From HK1 sp965204915 (GTDB taxonomy: Bacteria; Pseudomonadota; Gammaproteobacteria; HK1): DNA of 64,000 nt. The DNA lies in assembly GCA_965204915.1 (NCBI GenBank), contig OZ242023.1:1736001-1800000 (forward strand). The letters are read 5' to 3'. Each line of letters starts with the position of its first letter. The first letter of the stretch is position 1. Made by a program: the position numbers and the translations under genes. Of this stretch, positions 18,562 to 26,328 are shown one piece after another. Under the pieces are notes generated by a model. That model saw only the letters and a list, made by a program, of their open reading frames with translations, searched no databases and was not told where the DNA came from.

Positions 18562-18810
18562 TCATTCGCCTGCCGTCCGCTTACCCCGGATCCAGTCCTC
18601 GATCCTCAGAACCTCAATGCACTCGTAGTGTTTCCGGTTGCCTGTCACCACACTCGCTCCATGCGCCAGCGCGGTCGCGGCGATCATGAGGTCGGCGTCA
18701 GCCACGCGCCCTCCCCGCGCGTTCCAGCGTCGCTTTCCATCAGCCGAACTCAAGCGCGGACGGCAGGTCCAGAACAGGCAAGATCGCGAGGAACTCCGTG
18801 TTGCTGCCCG
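18562..18810 (-). pseudogene. PIN-domain (VapC-like) toxin, C-terminal remnant
   Basis: The last 49 codons read GRVADADLMIAATALAHG, then VTGNRKHYECIEVLRIEDW, the classic C-terminus of VapC-type PIN ribonucleases with the conserved DADLMIAATA acidic motif. Just upstream, another frame reads NTEFLAILPVLDLPSALEFG and KATLERAG, which continues the family pattern, so at least one frameshift separates the parts. The N-terminal half is replaced by the dispersed repeat at about 18.85-18.99 kb. No antitoxin gene is seen. Confidence 0.7.
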
Positions 18811-18880
18811 CGCGCGGTGGCGTCCCATCTCCGTCAGCCCCGCCGGCCGGCTGTTCGCCGAGGACCTGCTGGACGGCGCA

Positions 18881-18992
18881 CGGGTGCGGCTGTTCGGGAA
18901 GGGGAGGACGGGTTCGGGGGAGTGTGCCGAGGCTGCCGCCGATGCCGCGGTCCCGGAGCGGGGTGCGGGCGCTTCAGGCGACGCGCGTCCGC
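18881..18992. repeat. Dispersed breakpoint repeat, copy A
   Basis: It begins GGTGCGGCTGTTCGGGAAGG and runs through GGGGGAGTGTGCCGAGG. It is near-identical to copy B (31335-31442), with the last 65 bases or so the same. Weaker copies C and D are near 32085 and 33595. It lies exactly between the broken PIN gene and the cut-off nucleotidyltransferase. Confidence 0.8.
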
Positions 18993-19234
18993 ACCTTGAT
19001 CGGCTCTGCAACGTCCGGTACGCGAAGACGGGCGTCCGCAGCGCGCAACGCGCCGGCCAGCGCATCGAGATTGTCCGGCTTCCAGCGCGGCACGATGTCG
19101 ATGTCGAAGGTCGCCCGCATCGCGCCGTGTGCGACCGCCGCCAGTCCGCCGACCAGTACGTAGGCGACCCGATGCCGATCCAGGAGACCGAGCAGGGACT
19201 CGGAATCGAGCGGCGGCGCGTTGGGATCACCCAT
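18974..19234 (-). CDS. Nucleotidyltransferase-fold protein, C-terminally truncated
   Basis: An 86-residue product. The sequence YVLVGGLAAVAHGAMRATFDIDIVP is the nucleotidyltransferase core of the AbiEii/MNT type (GG, then DIDIV with two Asp for metal). Full proteins are about 150-200 residues. Here the frame runs into dispersed repeat A and ends RTRVA, so the C-terminal part is missing. The start ATG at 19234 overlaps the stop of the upstream XRE gene by 8 bases, indicating translational coupling. The pair resembles XRE/nucleotidyltransferase toxin-antitoxin modules; this one is probably no longer functional. Confidence 0.7.
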   Translation of the reverse strand: MGDPNAPPLDSESLLGLLDRHRVAYVLVGGLAAVAHGAMRATFDIDIVPRWKPDNLDALAGALRAADARLRVPDVAEPIKVRTRVA

Positions 19235-19538
19235 TGCGAAGCTGGGCAGCGAGTGCGGTGAAGGCGTCGTTCGTTCGCAAGCGGTCTTCCACGCTACGGG
19301 CGAACGCCGCGTCGGCCGCCGCCTGCCGCTGCGGACTCGCGTCAACCAGCTCGACCCGAAGATCGAAGCCACAGGCATCGACGCACCGTCGCGCGGTGTC
19401 AATCGTCGGGCTGGATTGGCCCGTCTCGTACCGTGCTACGGCCGAGGGCGACATCCGCGCCCGCCTTGCGAGCTCGGCCCGCGTGAGGCCGGCCCGCTCC
19501 CGTGCCTCCCGGATCAGCACGCCCAGGGTCAGGGACAT
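19227..19538 (-). CDS. XRE-family helix-turn-helix regulator
   Basis: A 103-residue DNA-binding protein. The helix-turn-helix occupies residues about 5-60: LIREARERAGLTRAELARRA, then MSPSAVARYETGQSSPTIDT. This is a Cro/C1-type fold, followed by a C-terminal extension (VDACGFDLRVELVDAS) typical of antitoxins paired with nucleotidyltransferases. The ATG at 19538 is used; another ATG lies two codons upstream at 19544. It overlaps the following nucleotidyltransferase gene by 8 bases. Autoregulation of the pair is likely but inferred. Confidence 0.82.
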   Translation of the reverse strand: MSLTLGVLIREARERAGLTRAELARRARMSPSAVARYETGQSSPTIDTARRCVDACGFDLRVELVDASPQRQAAADAAFARSVEDRLRTNDAFTALAAQLRNG

Positions 19539-19593
19539 GTGCATTGGCGCCCGTCGCAACCCATTGCCCGATGATTGCCTCGCAAGCCTTCGG

Positions 19594-20901
19594 TCAGGCG
19601 ACCACGAGCTCCCCGCCCGTGGCGCCGCCATGCGATGAAGAACCGCCGCCGTCGCAGGCGCGGCGCACTTCCTCGACGAGGATCGCGAGCCCGCGCTCGA
19701 CCCGGTCCCAGTCGTCGGCGTAGCTGATGCGGATGCACTCGCGCTTGTGCGGCCAGTCGTCGTCTTCGAGCCCCGGGAAGAAGTAGTGGCCGGACACGAC
19801 CACGACCCCGCGCGCCTTGAGCCGCCGGTACAGCTCGGCGTTGCCGATCGGGAGGCCGGGCATCCACAGCCACAGGAAGAACGCGCCTTCCGGGCGGTGG
19901 ATGCGGACGCCGCAGCCGTCGAGCCCGGCCCGCAGCAGATCGAGGGCGCGCTCCGCCCGCTCGGCGTAGTGCGGGCGGATGACGTCGCGGCCGAGCGCGA
20001 GGACGTCGCCGCTCTCGACCAGATCCGTGGCGAGGGCGGGGCCCATGCTTCCCGGCGCGAGGCAGAAGATGGCGTTGGCCGCCCCGAGGGCCGCGATGAT
20101 CTCCTCGTTCGCGATCACGATCCCGGTGCGAAGCCCCGGCAGCCCGAGCTTCGACAGGCTCATGCAAAGCACCGTGTCTTCGTTCCAGGCAAGCGTCGCG
20201 TCGCCGAAGACGATGCCGGGGAAGGGCAGCCCGTAGGCGTTGTCCACGATGAGCGGCACGCCGCGGGCGCGGGCGACGGCGCCGAGGCGCTCGACCTCCG
20301 CGTCGGTCACCACGTTTCCGGTCGGGTTGGTGGGCCGCGAGACGCAGATCGCGCCGACGTCCTCGATCGTGTCGAGCGCCTCGAAGTCCACCCCGTACTT
20401 GAACAGCATGTCCCCGAGGTCGGTGATGGTCGAGCGGCGCGAGACGAAGAGATCGGGCGTGAAGCCGAGGTCGGCATAGCCGATGTACTCGGGCGAGAGC
20501 GGCAGGAGGACGCGGCGCGTTCCCCCGTCGCCGTCCGGCCCCGCGAGCAGGTTGAACAGGGCGAGGAACGCGGACTGGCTGCCGTTGGTGACGGCGACGT
20601 TGCGCTCGCCCACCTCCCAGCCCTGCTCGCGCCGCAGGAGCTGCGCGAGGGCGCGGGCGAAGCCCCGATCCCCCGGCGGTCCGTCATAGTCCCCGATCGC
20701 CCGCTCGAACGCGCCGTGGCGCTGCATGAGCGCCTGCATCCGCACCCGGAAGACCCTCTCCGCGGCCGGGATGTGGCTCGGATTCCCGCCGCCGAGGTTG
20801 ACGATCCCGCCGCCCGCGGCCACCGCTTCGCCGAGGTCGTCCATGAGCAGGCGCGTGCCCGACTCGCCGGTCAACCGCCTGCCGAATGCCGAAAGCTTCA
20901 T
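19594..20901 (-). CDS. avtA: Valine--pyruvate aminotransferase
   Basis: AvtA is a PLP-dependent fold-type I aminotransferase exchanging amino groups between valine (or alanine) and keto acids. The 435-residue protein matches the family in length and start (MKLSAFGRRLTGESGTRLLM). The block NLGGGNPSHIPA, the cofactor-contacting RPTNPTGNV and DNAYGLPFP, and the PLP lysine in MSLSKLGLPGLRTG are all present. The substrate-contacting Arg lies in CIRISYADDWD. The ATG at 20901 was chosen because it gives the canonical MKLSAFG start; the upstream extension is unlike the family. The C-terminal 15 residues are Gly/Ser/His-rich. It stands alone between relic genes and the IS110 element. Confidence 0.93.
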   Translation of the reverse strand: MKLSAFGRRLTGESGTRLLMDDLGEAVAAGGGIVNLGGGNPSHIPAAERVFRVRMQALMQRHGAFERAIGDYDGPPGDRGFARALAQLLRREQGWEVGERNVAVTNGSQSAFLALFNLLAGPDGDGGTRRVLLPLSPEYIGYADLGFTPDLFVSRRSTITDLGDMLFKYGVDFEALDTIEDVGAICVSRPTNPTGNVVTDAEVERLGAVARARGVPLIVDNAYGLPFPGIVFGDATLAWNEDTVLCMSLSKLGLPGLRTGIVIANEEIIAALGAANAIFCLAPGSMGPALATDLVESGDVLALGRDVIRPHYAERAERALDLLRAGLDGCGVRIHRPEGAFFLWLWMPGLPIGNAELYRRLKARGVVVVSGHYFFPGLEDDDWPHKRECIRISYADDWDRVERGLAILVEEVRRACDGGGSSSHGGATGGELVVA

Positions 20902-21071
20902 GTGCGTGAAGGTGTGGACCGTGCGGATGTGGGCTTGATGTTCATGCCGCCACGGTATCACGCGGTCGTATCTTCATCGAGTTCCGGTGCTTGTATGCAA
21001 CGACACCGTCCAGCCTGTTCTATCGGCATCCCGCTTGCCTCCATGAACGCCCGGGCAGCGACGGATCAGGG

Positions 21072-21539
21072 TTCGTACACGGTCAGCCTCCTCTTCGGCC
21101 GGCTCGGCCGGGCCCGGAACGTCGTGTCATCGCGGCGGCGCATCGTCGCGCCGACCCCTCTCTTATCCGGTTCGGTCTCCGGCCTGGCGGCCGATCCGTG
21201 ACCCCTGTCCCATTCGTCATGGGCGCGACGTTCCGCACGGCGGGACCCTGTCCATGAGGCGGCGTGTTTCAGCCCGGCTTGCGTTCGGCCACACGCCGGC
21301 CCGGCCTTGCGGAAGGAAGGCCACGCCTTCCTCCATTCGGTACACCATTCTGCTACGGGAGCGACGACGCCATTCGGCCGGATCGGCATCGGCCTCGATT
21401 GCGAGCGCGGCCCTGCCGGACGGTTCGCGCCAGAGCTACAACGCCTTCCGGACGGATCGGCATCGTGGCGTCCATCGGGACCGGCGGCGCCCGATCGGTC
21501 GCCGGAGCGGCGGCGCCTCCCGAGCCACCCGGCGCCGGC
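21072..21539 (-). other. Conserved noncoding tail of the IS110-family element
   Basis: This stretch lies downstream of the transposase stop and is retained nearly unchanged in the deleted copy, which suggests selection or recent copying. It contains a clear hairpin, GGAAGG-CCACG-CCTTCC. A guide RNA encoded after the transposase, as in IS1111-type elements, is an alternative to the leader candidate. Confidence 0.5.
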
Positions 21540-22964
21540 TCAGGCCAGCGCCGCGCCGTCCGGCGCCACGCCGGTCGTCGCGTACCGCCACAGCGCCACC
21601 AGCAGCTTGCGGGCCAAGGCGATGACGAACACCATCCGTACCCGGCCCCCCGACGTCCCGGCGCGGGCGCGGAACCACTTCGAGAGCGCGCTCTGCGGCT
21701 GGTGGCGCAGCCAGCGCCACGCCAACTGCACCATCTGCGCGCGCAGCCACGGCGGCCCGGCCTTGTCGATACCCTGGCTGCGGGCCATGCCGCCGCTCGC
21801 CCACGGCGCGGGAGCGAGTCCCGCCCAGCCCGCGAGCTCACGGCGGTTGCGGAACCCGCGGCAGAACACCTCGCGCGCGAGGAGCACGGCGTCGTTGGCC
21901 CCGACGCCCCTGAGCCCGACGAGGCGGGCAATCATCGTGCCCGGTTCCCCGTCATCCTCCGGTGTCGCCCCGGAGACGGCCTGTTTCCCTCCATCGCCCT
22001 TCGGCGTCGCCCCGGAGACGGCCTGCTTCCCTCCATCGCCCTTCGGCGCTGCCTCGGACTTGGCCCGCTTCCCTCCATCCCCTGCCGGCGCCGCACCGGA
22101 GACGGCCTGCCTCCCACCGTCATCTTCCGGTGCCGCCCCGGACTTGGCCTGCTTCCCTCCATCCCCTGCCGGCGCCGCTCCGGAGACGGCCTGCCTCCCA
22201 CCGTCATCTTCCGGCGCCGCCCCGGAGACGGCCCGCGCCACGATGCGGTCGCGTTCGGCCTCGACCTCCGCGATCTGGCTCTCGACCACTGCCAGAAGGG
22301 TGGTCGTGCGCCGGACCTCCGCGCGCAGGCCGGGCGGGAGCGGCGTCCCGTAGCCGGTGCGCGCCGCGTCCAGCCGCTGCGCGAAGTCCCTCTTGCGCGG
22401 GTCGAGGTCGAAGACCCCGTGCAGCATCAGCAGCCCCTTGACGGAGTTGGCCAGCATGGTGCGCTGCTTGACCAGGCGGCGGCGTTCGCGCAGCAGGCGC
22501 CGGCGGTCCTCCTCCTCCACGCTCGGGATCCGTACCGGGCTCATCGCCGACGGCTCGCCGCGGTCGAAGGCCGCCAGTGCCCGGACCATCCCCGCCGCAT
22601 CCAGCCGGTCGGTCTTGGCCCGTCTGGCCTTGCGGCTGGCCGGCAGGCTCGCGGGGTCGAGCACGAGGGGTTCGATCCCGAGAGGCGCCAACCGGCGGGC
22701 GAGCCAGAAGCCCTCGTAGCCGGCTTCGTAGCCGCACAGCACCCGCGGGCGGGCGCCGTGCTCGCGTTCCAGGGCGTCACGCGCCCGGTCCACCAGTCCG
22801 GCCAGCGCGGCGGTATCCGCGGCCGGGAGGGTGTGGATCCCGATCCGGCCCGTGTTCCGGGCGTGGAGGGCGATCGTCCAGCTCTTCCGGCTGACCTCCA
22901 CGGCCACGTACATCGTGTGGCCCGATGCGTTCTGCGCCTGCACTGCCTCGTTCGACGTTGCCAT
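21540..22964 (-). CDS. IS110-family transposase with repeat-expanded linker
   Basis: A 474-residue recombinase. The N-terminal DEDD (RuvC-like) domain has YVAVEVSRKSW (Glu where most members have Asp), CGYEAGYEGFWLAR, and AKTDRLDAAGMVRAL with the two Asp. A helical region follows (about 150-250). The C-terminal Tnp_20 domain begins VGLRGVGANDAVLLA and holds WAGLAPAPWASGG with the conserved serine, then DKAGPPWLR. Between them, residues about 245-340 are seven repeats of a 14-residue unit close to AVSGAAPEDDGGRQ. The ATG at 22964 has GAGGAGG upstream. IS110 proteins act with a bridge RNA, and the leader here has fitting hairpins. Confidence 0.92.
   Translation of the reverse strand: MATSNEAVQAQNASGHTMYVAVEVSRKSWTIALHARNTGRIGIHTLPAADTAALAGLVDRARDALEREHGARPRVLCGYEAGYEGFWLARRLAPLGIEPLVLDPASLPASRKARRAKTDRLDAAGMVRALAAFDRGEPSAMSPVRIPSVEEEDRRRLLRERRRLVKQRTMLANSVKGLLMLHGVFDLDPRKRDFAQRLDAARTGYGTPLPPGLRAEVRRTTTLLAVVESQIAEVEAERDRIVARAVSGAAPEDDGGRQAVSGAAPAGDGGKQAKSGAAPEDDGGRQAVSGAAPAGDGGKRAKSEAAPKGDGGKQAVSGATPKGDGGKQAVSGATPEDDGEPGTMIARLVGLRGVGANDAVLLAREVFCRGFRNRRELAGWAGLAPAPWASGGMARSQGIDKAGPPWLRAQMVQLAWRWLRHQPQSALSKWFRARAGTSGGRVRMVFVIALARKLLVALWRYATTGVAPDGAALA
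21945..22235 (-). repeat. 42-bp tandem repeat inside the IS110-family transposase
   Basis: About seven units of 42 bases, seen on the plus strand as CCGGAGACGGCCTG followed by a Ser/Pro-rich remainder. They alternate between two subtypes, encoding GAAPEDDGGRQ and GAAPAGDGGKQ. The copies are in frame, and some are nearly identical, as expected from recent slippage. Confidence 0.88.
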
Positions 22965-23155
22965 CGTCTTCCCTCCTCGTCCTGTGGGGTGAACACCCTG
23001 GGGCATCGTGCCATCGCGCCGATGCCGTATGGCGTCTCCGGCTTCGTCCTCGGGCAGAGGACGCCTCCGGGCGGCCGGACGGGGCTCGATTGGGGAGGAA
23101 TGGAGAGGCGGTGGCAGAGGCGGTGGCAGAGGCGGTGGCGGGGGGGTTGACATCG
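22965..23155 (-). ncRNA. Candidate IS110 bridge-RNA leader
   Basis: This noncoding leader lies upstream of the transposase. On the minus strand it contains a 6-bp stem GTCCTC/GAGGAC with a 5-base loop (23046-23062) and a 7-bp stem GGCATCG/CGATGCC with an 11-base loop (23002-23026). Both are conserved in the deleted copy. IS110-group elements encode bridge RNAs in this position. Transcription and guide loops are inferred. Confidence 0.45.
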
Positions 23156-23225
23156 TTCTTCTCATAAGAGAGCCTGCCCGAACATTCGGTGGGCGGGTCC
23201 CGTGGGGGAGGATGAGGCGCCATAC

Positions 23226-23789
23226 ATGATTCGCGTGAGCTCGATGAGAAGCCGAATCCCGAATCTCCGGCGGGGCGCCGCCTGTGCCCTGTCCTTGGCG
23301 TTCCTGGCGGGCGTGCCGCTGGCGGCGCCGGCGCAGGCGCAGACTACCTACACCTTGCCGGCGGTCCTTCCCGCGGACTCTGCGGGCCGGGAGGGGTTCT
23401 TGCGCATGGTCAGCCGTTCCGGGCAGGCCGGCACGGTGAGCGTGACCGCAATCGATGATACCGGGGAGCGATTCGGCCCGATCACCCTGGCGCTCGATGC
23501 CGAGGAAGCGGTCCATCTCACGTCCCGGGATCTGGAACGGGGCAGTACCGCGAAGGGGCTGCCTGTCGGCATCGGCAACGGTAGCGGCTGGTGGCGCCTG
23601 GCCTTGGAGACGGATCTGGCTCTGACTCCATTGGCTTACGTGCGCACCTCGGACGGCTTCCTGACGAGCATGCACGACGTCGTCCCCGTGGCGGAGGGAG
23701 TCCATCGGGTGCCGTTCTTCAACCCCGGCTCGAATATACACGGGCGGGTATACGGGCTATGCGCATCAAGAATTTGCTGGAAGCTGTAA
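23226..23789 (+). pseudogene. Secreted constant-domain protein, truncated first paralog
   Basis: A 187-codon reading that starts with a signal peptide (positively charged start, CALSLAFLAGVPLAAPAQAQ) and then the same first domain as the two genes downstream: TYTLPAVLPADSAGREGFLR, FDDTG-like IDDTGERFGPITLAL, DLERGSTAKGLPVGIGNGSG, and YVRTSDGFLTSMHD. It follows the family to VPFFNPGSN and then breaks off into unrelated sequence (IHGRVYGLC) and a stop. The second domain and any variable C-terminus are missing. Its divergence from the other two copies is greater than theirs from each other, so it is the oldest copy. Confidence 0.75.
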
Positions 23790-23933
23790 TTGCTATGACG
23801 GCGCTCAAAGTAGATTCTGGTCAGACCCGGATTACTTTCGGCGTGTTCCATCCTGCCCGCCACTGGGACAGTAGTACACGGTCCGAACGGTATGATGGGC
23901 GGTGAGTATCCGCCCGTAGGAAGGCATACAGGG

Positions 23934-23969
23934 GCATAGCGGGCGGTAGTGTGTAGCCCGCCGCTATGC
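23934..23969. repeat. Imperfect inverted repeat
   Basis: GCATAGCGGGCGG and CCCGCCGCTATGC form a 13-bp near-perfect stem around a 10-base loop (TAGTGTGTAG). It lies just before an AT-rich gene and could be a terminator-like or recombination structure; no function can be assigned. Confidence 0.6.
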
Positions 23970-24015
23970 AGTGTTAGCGAATTGCTAGAAATGACACAAA
24001 CCCGGAGCATGGAAA

Positions 24016-24414
24016 ATGAACCAATCCGATCCCATCAAAGAATCGAGCATATCCGGTGCCGTGACGAAACTGATTGAAGGATATTATGAAGCATACTTTC
24101 AGCCTGGCGACGAGTTGAAAGGATTGGTGCGGTTCTTATGTGCTTGGTTGGGATCAGTGACATTATTTGTACCCATGCCTTTGTTTGTTCCATACATTAG
24201 AGAGGCACTTTCCATCCCAGGAGGGATCTGGCAATTAGAGATTACTGCTCTTATGTGGTACGTTATTGGGCTTGCTTTTGTTTTTTCTCTGATCATCGGA
24301 TGTTTGATCGCAAGATCGCGAACCCCTCACGGATATGTACGTTTATATCTGTCTGGCTTTGTGGTGACAACTTTTGTTGTCTTCACAATATACAAAGTTT
24401 TACCGGTTGGGTGA
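24016..24414 (+). CDS. Small membrane protein of unknown function (AT-rich)
   Basis: A 132-residue protein with three hydrophobic segments: residues about 40-62 (LVRFLCAWLGSVTLFVPMPLF), 75-100 (ITALMWYVIGLAFVFSLIIGC) and 108-128 (LYLSGFVVTTFVVFTIY). I do not recognise a family. Base composition is markedly lower in GC than all neighbours, with AT-rich third positions and codons such as TTA and ATA that are rare elsewhere in the window. This is good evidence for acquisition from a different genome. It lies between the truncated and the first complete secreted paralog, on the same strand. Confidence 0.6.
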   Translation: MNQSDPIKESSISGAVTKLIEGYYEAYFQPGDELKGLVRFLCAWLGSVTLFVPMPLFVPYIREALSIPGGIWQLEITALMWYVIGLAFVFSLIIGCLIARSRTPHGYVRLYLSGFVVTTFVVFTIYKVLPVG

Positions 24415-24611
24415 TAATCAACATGCTGAACGCTTATCGCGCGAAGCGCGTAGCGAATCTTCATCACGCCTTCAGCACCTTACTCTATTACAATTCGCCG
24501 CATCCGCCGCGCAAGCGTCATTGGGTTTTTATGGTGGGCGGTACTGTGGGTCAGAGCCTACCGGCATCAGACTTCCCAAGGGGAGCAAACGGGCGGATAG
24601 GGCCGGCGGCT

Positions 24612-24640
24612 CGCGGACGAATCACGAGGGAGAGTGAACG
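24612..24640 (+). promoter_or_regulatory. Shared leader of the secreted paralogs, copy 1
   Basis: CGGACGAATCACGAGGGAG is followed by AGTGAACG and the start codon. Almost the same leader precedes the genes at 26329 and near 29998. The GGGAGAG serves as ribosome-binding site. Confidence 0.65.
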
Positions 24641-26293
24641 ATGAAGGCAGGGATGAAGACGTGGGCCGTGCTGTGCCTGGCGGTCCTGATCGGCTGGCCG
24701 ATGGCGGCGCCGGCACAGACTACCCATACCCTGCCGTTGGTGCGGCCGGCGGACTTCTCCGGGCAGGAAAGCCTCGTGCGCATCGTCAACCGTTCGGCCA
24801 CGTCCGGGACGGTGCGGATTACCGCCTTCGACGATACCGGGCGGCGCTTCGGGCCGGTCACCCTTACGCTCGGCGCCCGACAGGCGTTGAACATTACATC
24901 CGGCGATCTGGAACGCGGCAATGCCGCGAAGGGCTTACCCGTCGGGGTCGGGAACGGGAGCGGGAGTTGGCGCCTTGATCTGGCGACGGCGCTCACAATC
25001 GAGCCTCTGGCCTACATCCGCACTCCTGACGGGTTCTTGACGTCGATGCACGACGAGGCGCCGGTGTCGGAGGAGGGGAGTCATTGGGTTCCGTTCTTCA
25101 ACCCCGGCTCGAATACATCGAAGGTAAGCCATCTTCGGATCATCAACCCCGGCGCGACGGCGGCGACGGTCACGGTAACGGGCCGTGACGCGGCGGGTGA
25201 TGCGGGCTCGGGATCGGTGAGCTTGACGCTGCCGGCGGGCGCCGCGCGAACCCTGTCGGCGCAAGATCTCGAACGTGGCGGCGCGGGGTTCAGTGGGCGC
25301 TTGGGCGACGGTGCGGGAAAGTGGAGGCTGAACGTCAGATCGAGCGGCAGCATTCAAGTCATGAGCCTGCTGTCTACCCGGACGGGGCATCTGGCGAACC
25401 TGTCTACGGCGCCGTCGTATGCGGGAGGGGTTGCGCCGCCGCCACCACCACCACCACCGGGCGATGACCACGGCGATACTCTGGCCACGGCAACGGTTGT
25501 CGGGGTTCCTTCCACCACGGCGGGGCGTCTCGAAGAGGTCGGCGATTTAGATGTCTTCCGATTCGAGCTCTCGCGGGCGGGCCGTTTGCAGGTGCAGACA
25601 ACGGGCGGCACCGATACTTTCGGAGTGTTGGGCCGGGTCGGCGATCCTGCTTCCATCGCGTTAGACGACGATTCCGGCGACGGAGCAAACTTCCATATCA
25701 CACAAGAGGCGGCTCAGGCGGGCTCCTGGTCCGTCGCAGTGGCGGGCTATGAAGGCACTGCGACGGGCGCCTACACGTTGCAGGTCGAGCTTTCGGGGGC
25801 GCCGCCGCCTTCGGATTACGTTGGCGCGATAGCGGTCGGTTGGGTGGGTGAGTCCTGTAGCGATGGTTACGGGTGGAATGCTGCTTGGAATTATCGGGAC
25901 CGGGATGCAGCGGTGTCGAAAGTGGAAGCCGACTGCCGAAGTCGCGGGCTCCTGCGTTGCGCGTGGGCAGTGACGTTCGCCAGTTGTGGCGCGCTGGCCT
26001 ATGGTGAATCGGGTACTGCGGGATGCGGGCTGCGTGGCGGCTACGGGGCAACGCGATCCGCGGCGGAGAGCCATGCACTCTCGCGGTGCCGGGAGGACTT
26101 CTCGCGATGTACAACCCCGGTCGATTCCTCCTCCGGCCGCAACGCTTCCTATTGTAATGACGGGGCTCAAGCGGCGCGTAGGGTCGAAGCGCAATCGGAC
26201 GGCTACATGACGGAGCCTCAATCCGGTACGTCGATCTCCGGGTCGCGTCTCATACCGGAACGTTCCCCGAGGCGTGTTGTTGAACCACGATAG
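24641..26293 (+). CDS. Secreted multidomain protein: two constant domains, PPC-like and DUF4189-like C-terminus
   Basis: A 550-residue exported protein. The signal peptide is residues 1-26 (VLCLAVLIGWPMAAPAQ). Constant domain 1 (about 27-145) has LVRPADFSGQESLVRIVNRS, FDDTGRRFGPVTLTL and IRTPDGFLTSMHD. Constant domain 2 (about 150-260) starts VPFFNPGSN and includes LRIINPGA, a bacterial beta-sandwich pattern. A run of nine prolines leads to a PPC-like beta domain (about 275-385, DTLATATVVG and LDVFRFELSRAGRLQVQTTGG). The C-terminal Cys-rich domain (about 395-490, AIAVGWVGESCSDGYGWNAAW) is DUF4189-like. Function is unknown; surface display or an extracellular effector is inferred from the modular build. 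Confidence 0.75.
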   Translation: MKAGMKTWAVLCLAVLIGWPMAAPAQTTHTLPLVRPADFSGQESLVRIVNRSATSGTVRITAFDDTGRRFGPVTLTLGARQALNITSGDLERGNAAKGLPVGVGNGSGSWRLDLATALTIEPLAYIRTPDGFLTSMHDEAPVSEEGSHWVPFFNPGSNTSKVSHLRIINPGATAATVTVTGRDAAGDAGSGSVSLTLPAGAARTLSAQDLERGGAGFSGRLGDGAGKWRLNVRSSGSIQVMSLLSTRTGHLANLSTAPSYAGGVAPPPPPPPPGDDHGDTLATATVVGVPSTTAGRLEEVGDLDVFRFELSRAGRLQVQTTGGTDTFGVLGRVGDPASIALDDDSGDGANFHITQEAAQAGSWSVAVAGYEGTATGAYTLQVELSGAPPPSDYVGAIAVGWVGESCSDGYGWNAAWNYRDRDAAVSKVEADCRSRGLLRCAWAVTFASCGALAYGESGTAGCGLRGGYGATRSAAESHALSRCREDFSRCTTPVDSSSGRNASYCNDGAQAARRVEAQSDGYMTEPQSGTSISGSRLIPERSPRRVVEPR

Positions 26294-26299
26294 GCACGT

Positions 26300-26328
26300 C
26301 TGCGGACGAATCACGGGGAGAGTGAACG
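26300..26328 (+). promoter_or_regulatory. Shared leader of the secreted paralogs, copy 2
   Basis: CGGACGAATCACGGGGAG with GTGAACG directly before the ATG at 26329. It is the second copy of the leader and lies in the short gap after the previous gene. Confidence 0.65.

Larger units (their letters stand above)
21072..23155 (-). mobile_element. IS110-family insertion sequence, full-length copy
   Basis: About 2.08 kb, bounded on both sides by sequence shared with the deleted copy at 12.87 kb. The left end reads TTCGTACACGGTCAGCC; the right end contains GTTGACATC. No terminal inverted repeats are evident, as usual for IS110. It has one transposase gene on the minus strand, a 190-base leader and an unusually long 470-base tail region. 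The exact ends are inferred from the limits of identity between the two copies. Confidence 0.8.

Noticed and set aside
23934..24010. Integron attC site before the AT-rich gene
   Set aside because: A near-perfect inverted repeat and a GTTAG follow each other, but no matching RYYYAAC box is found on the other side, and no second site follows the gene.
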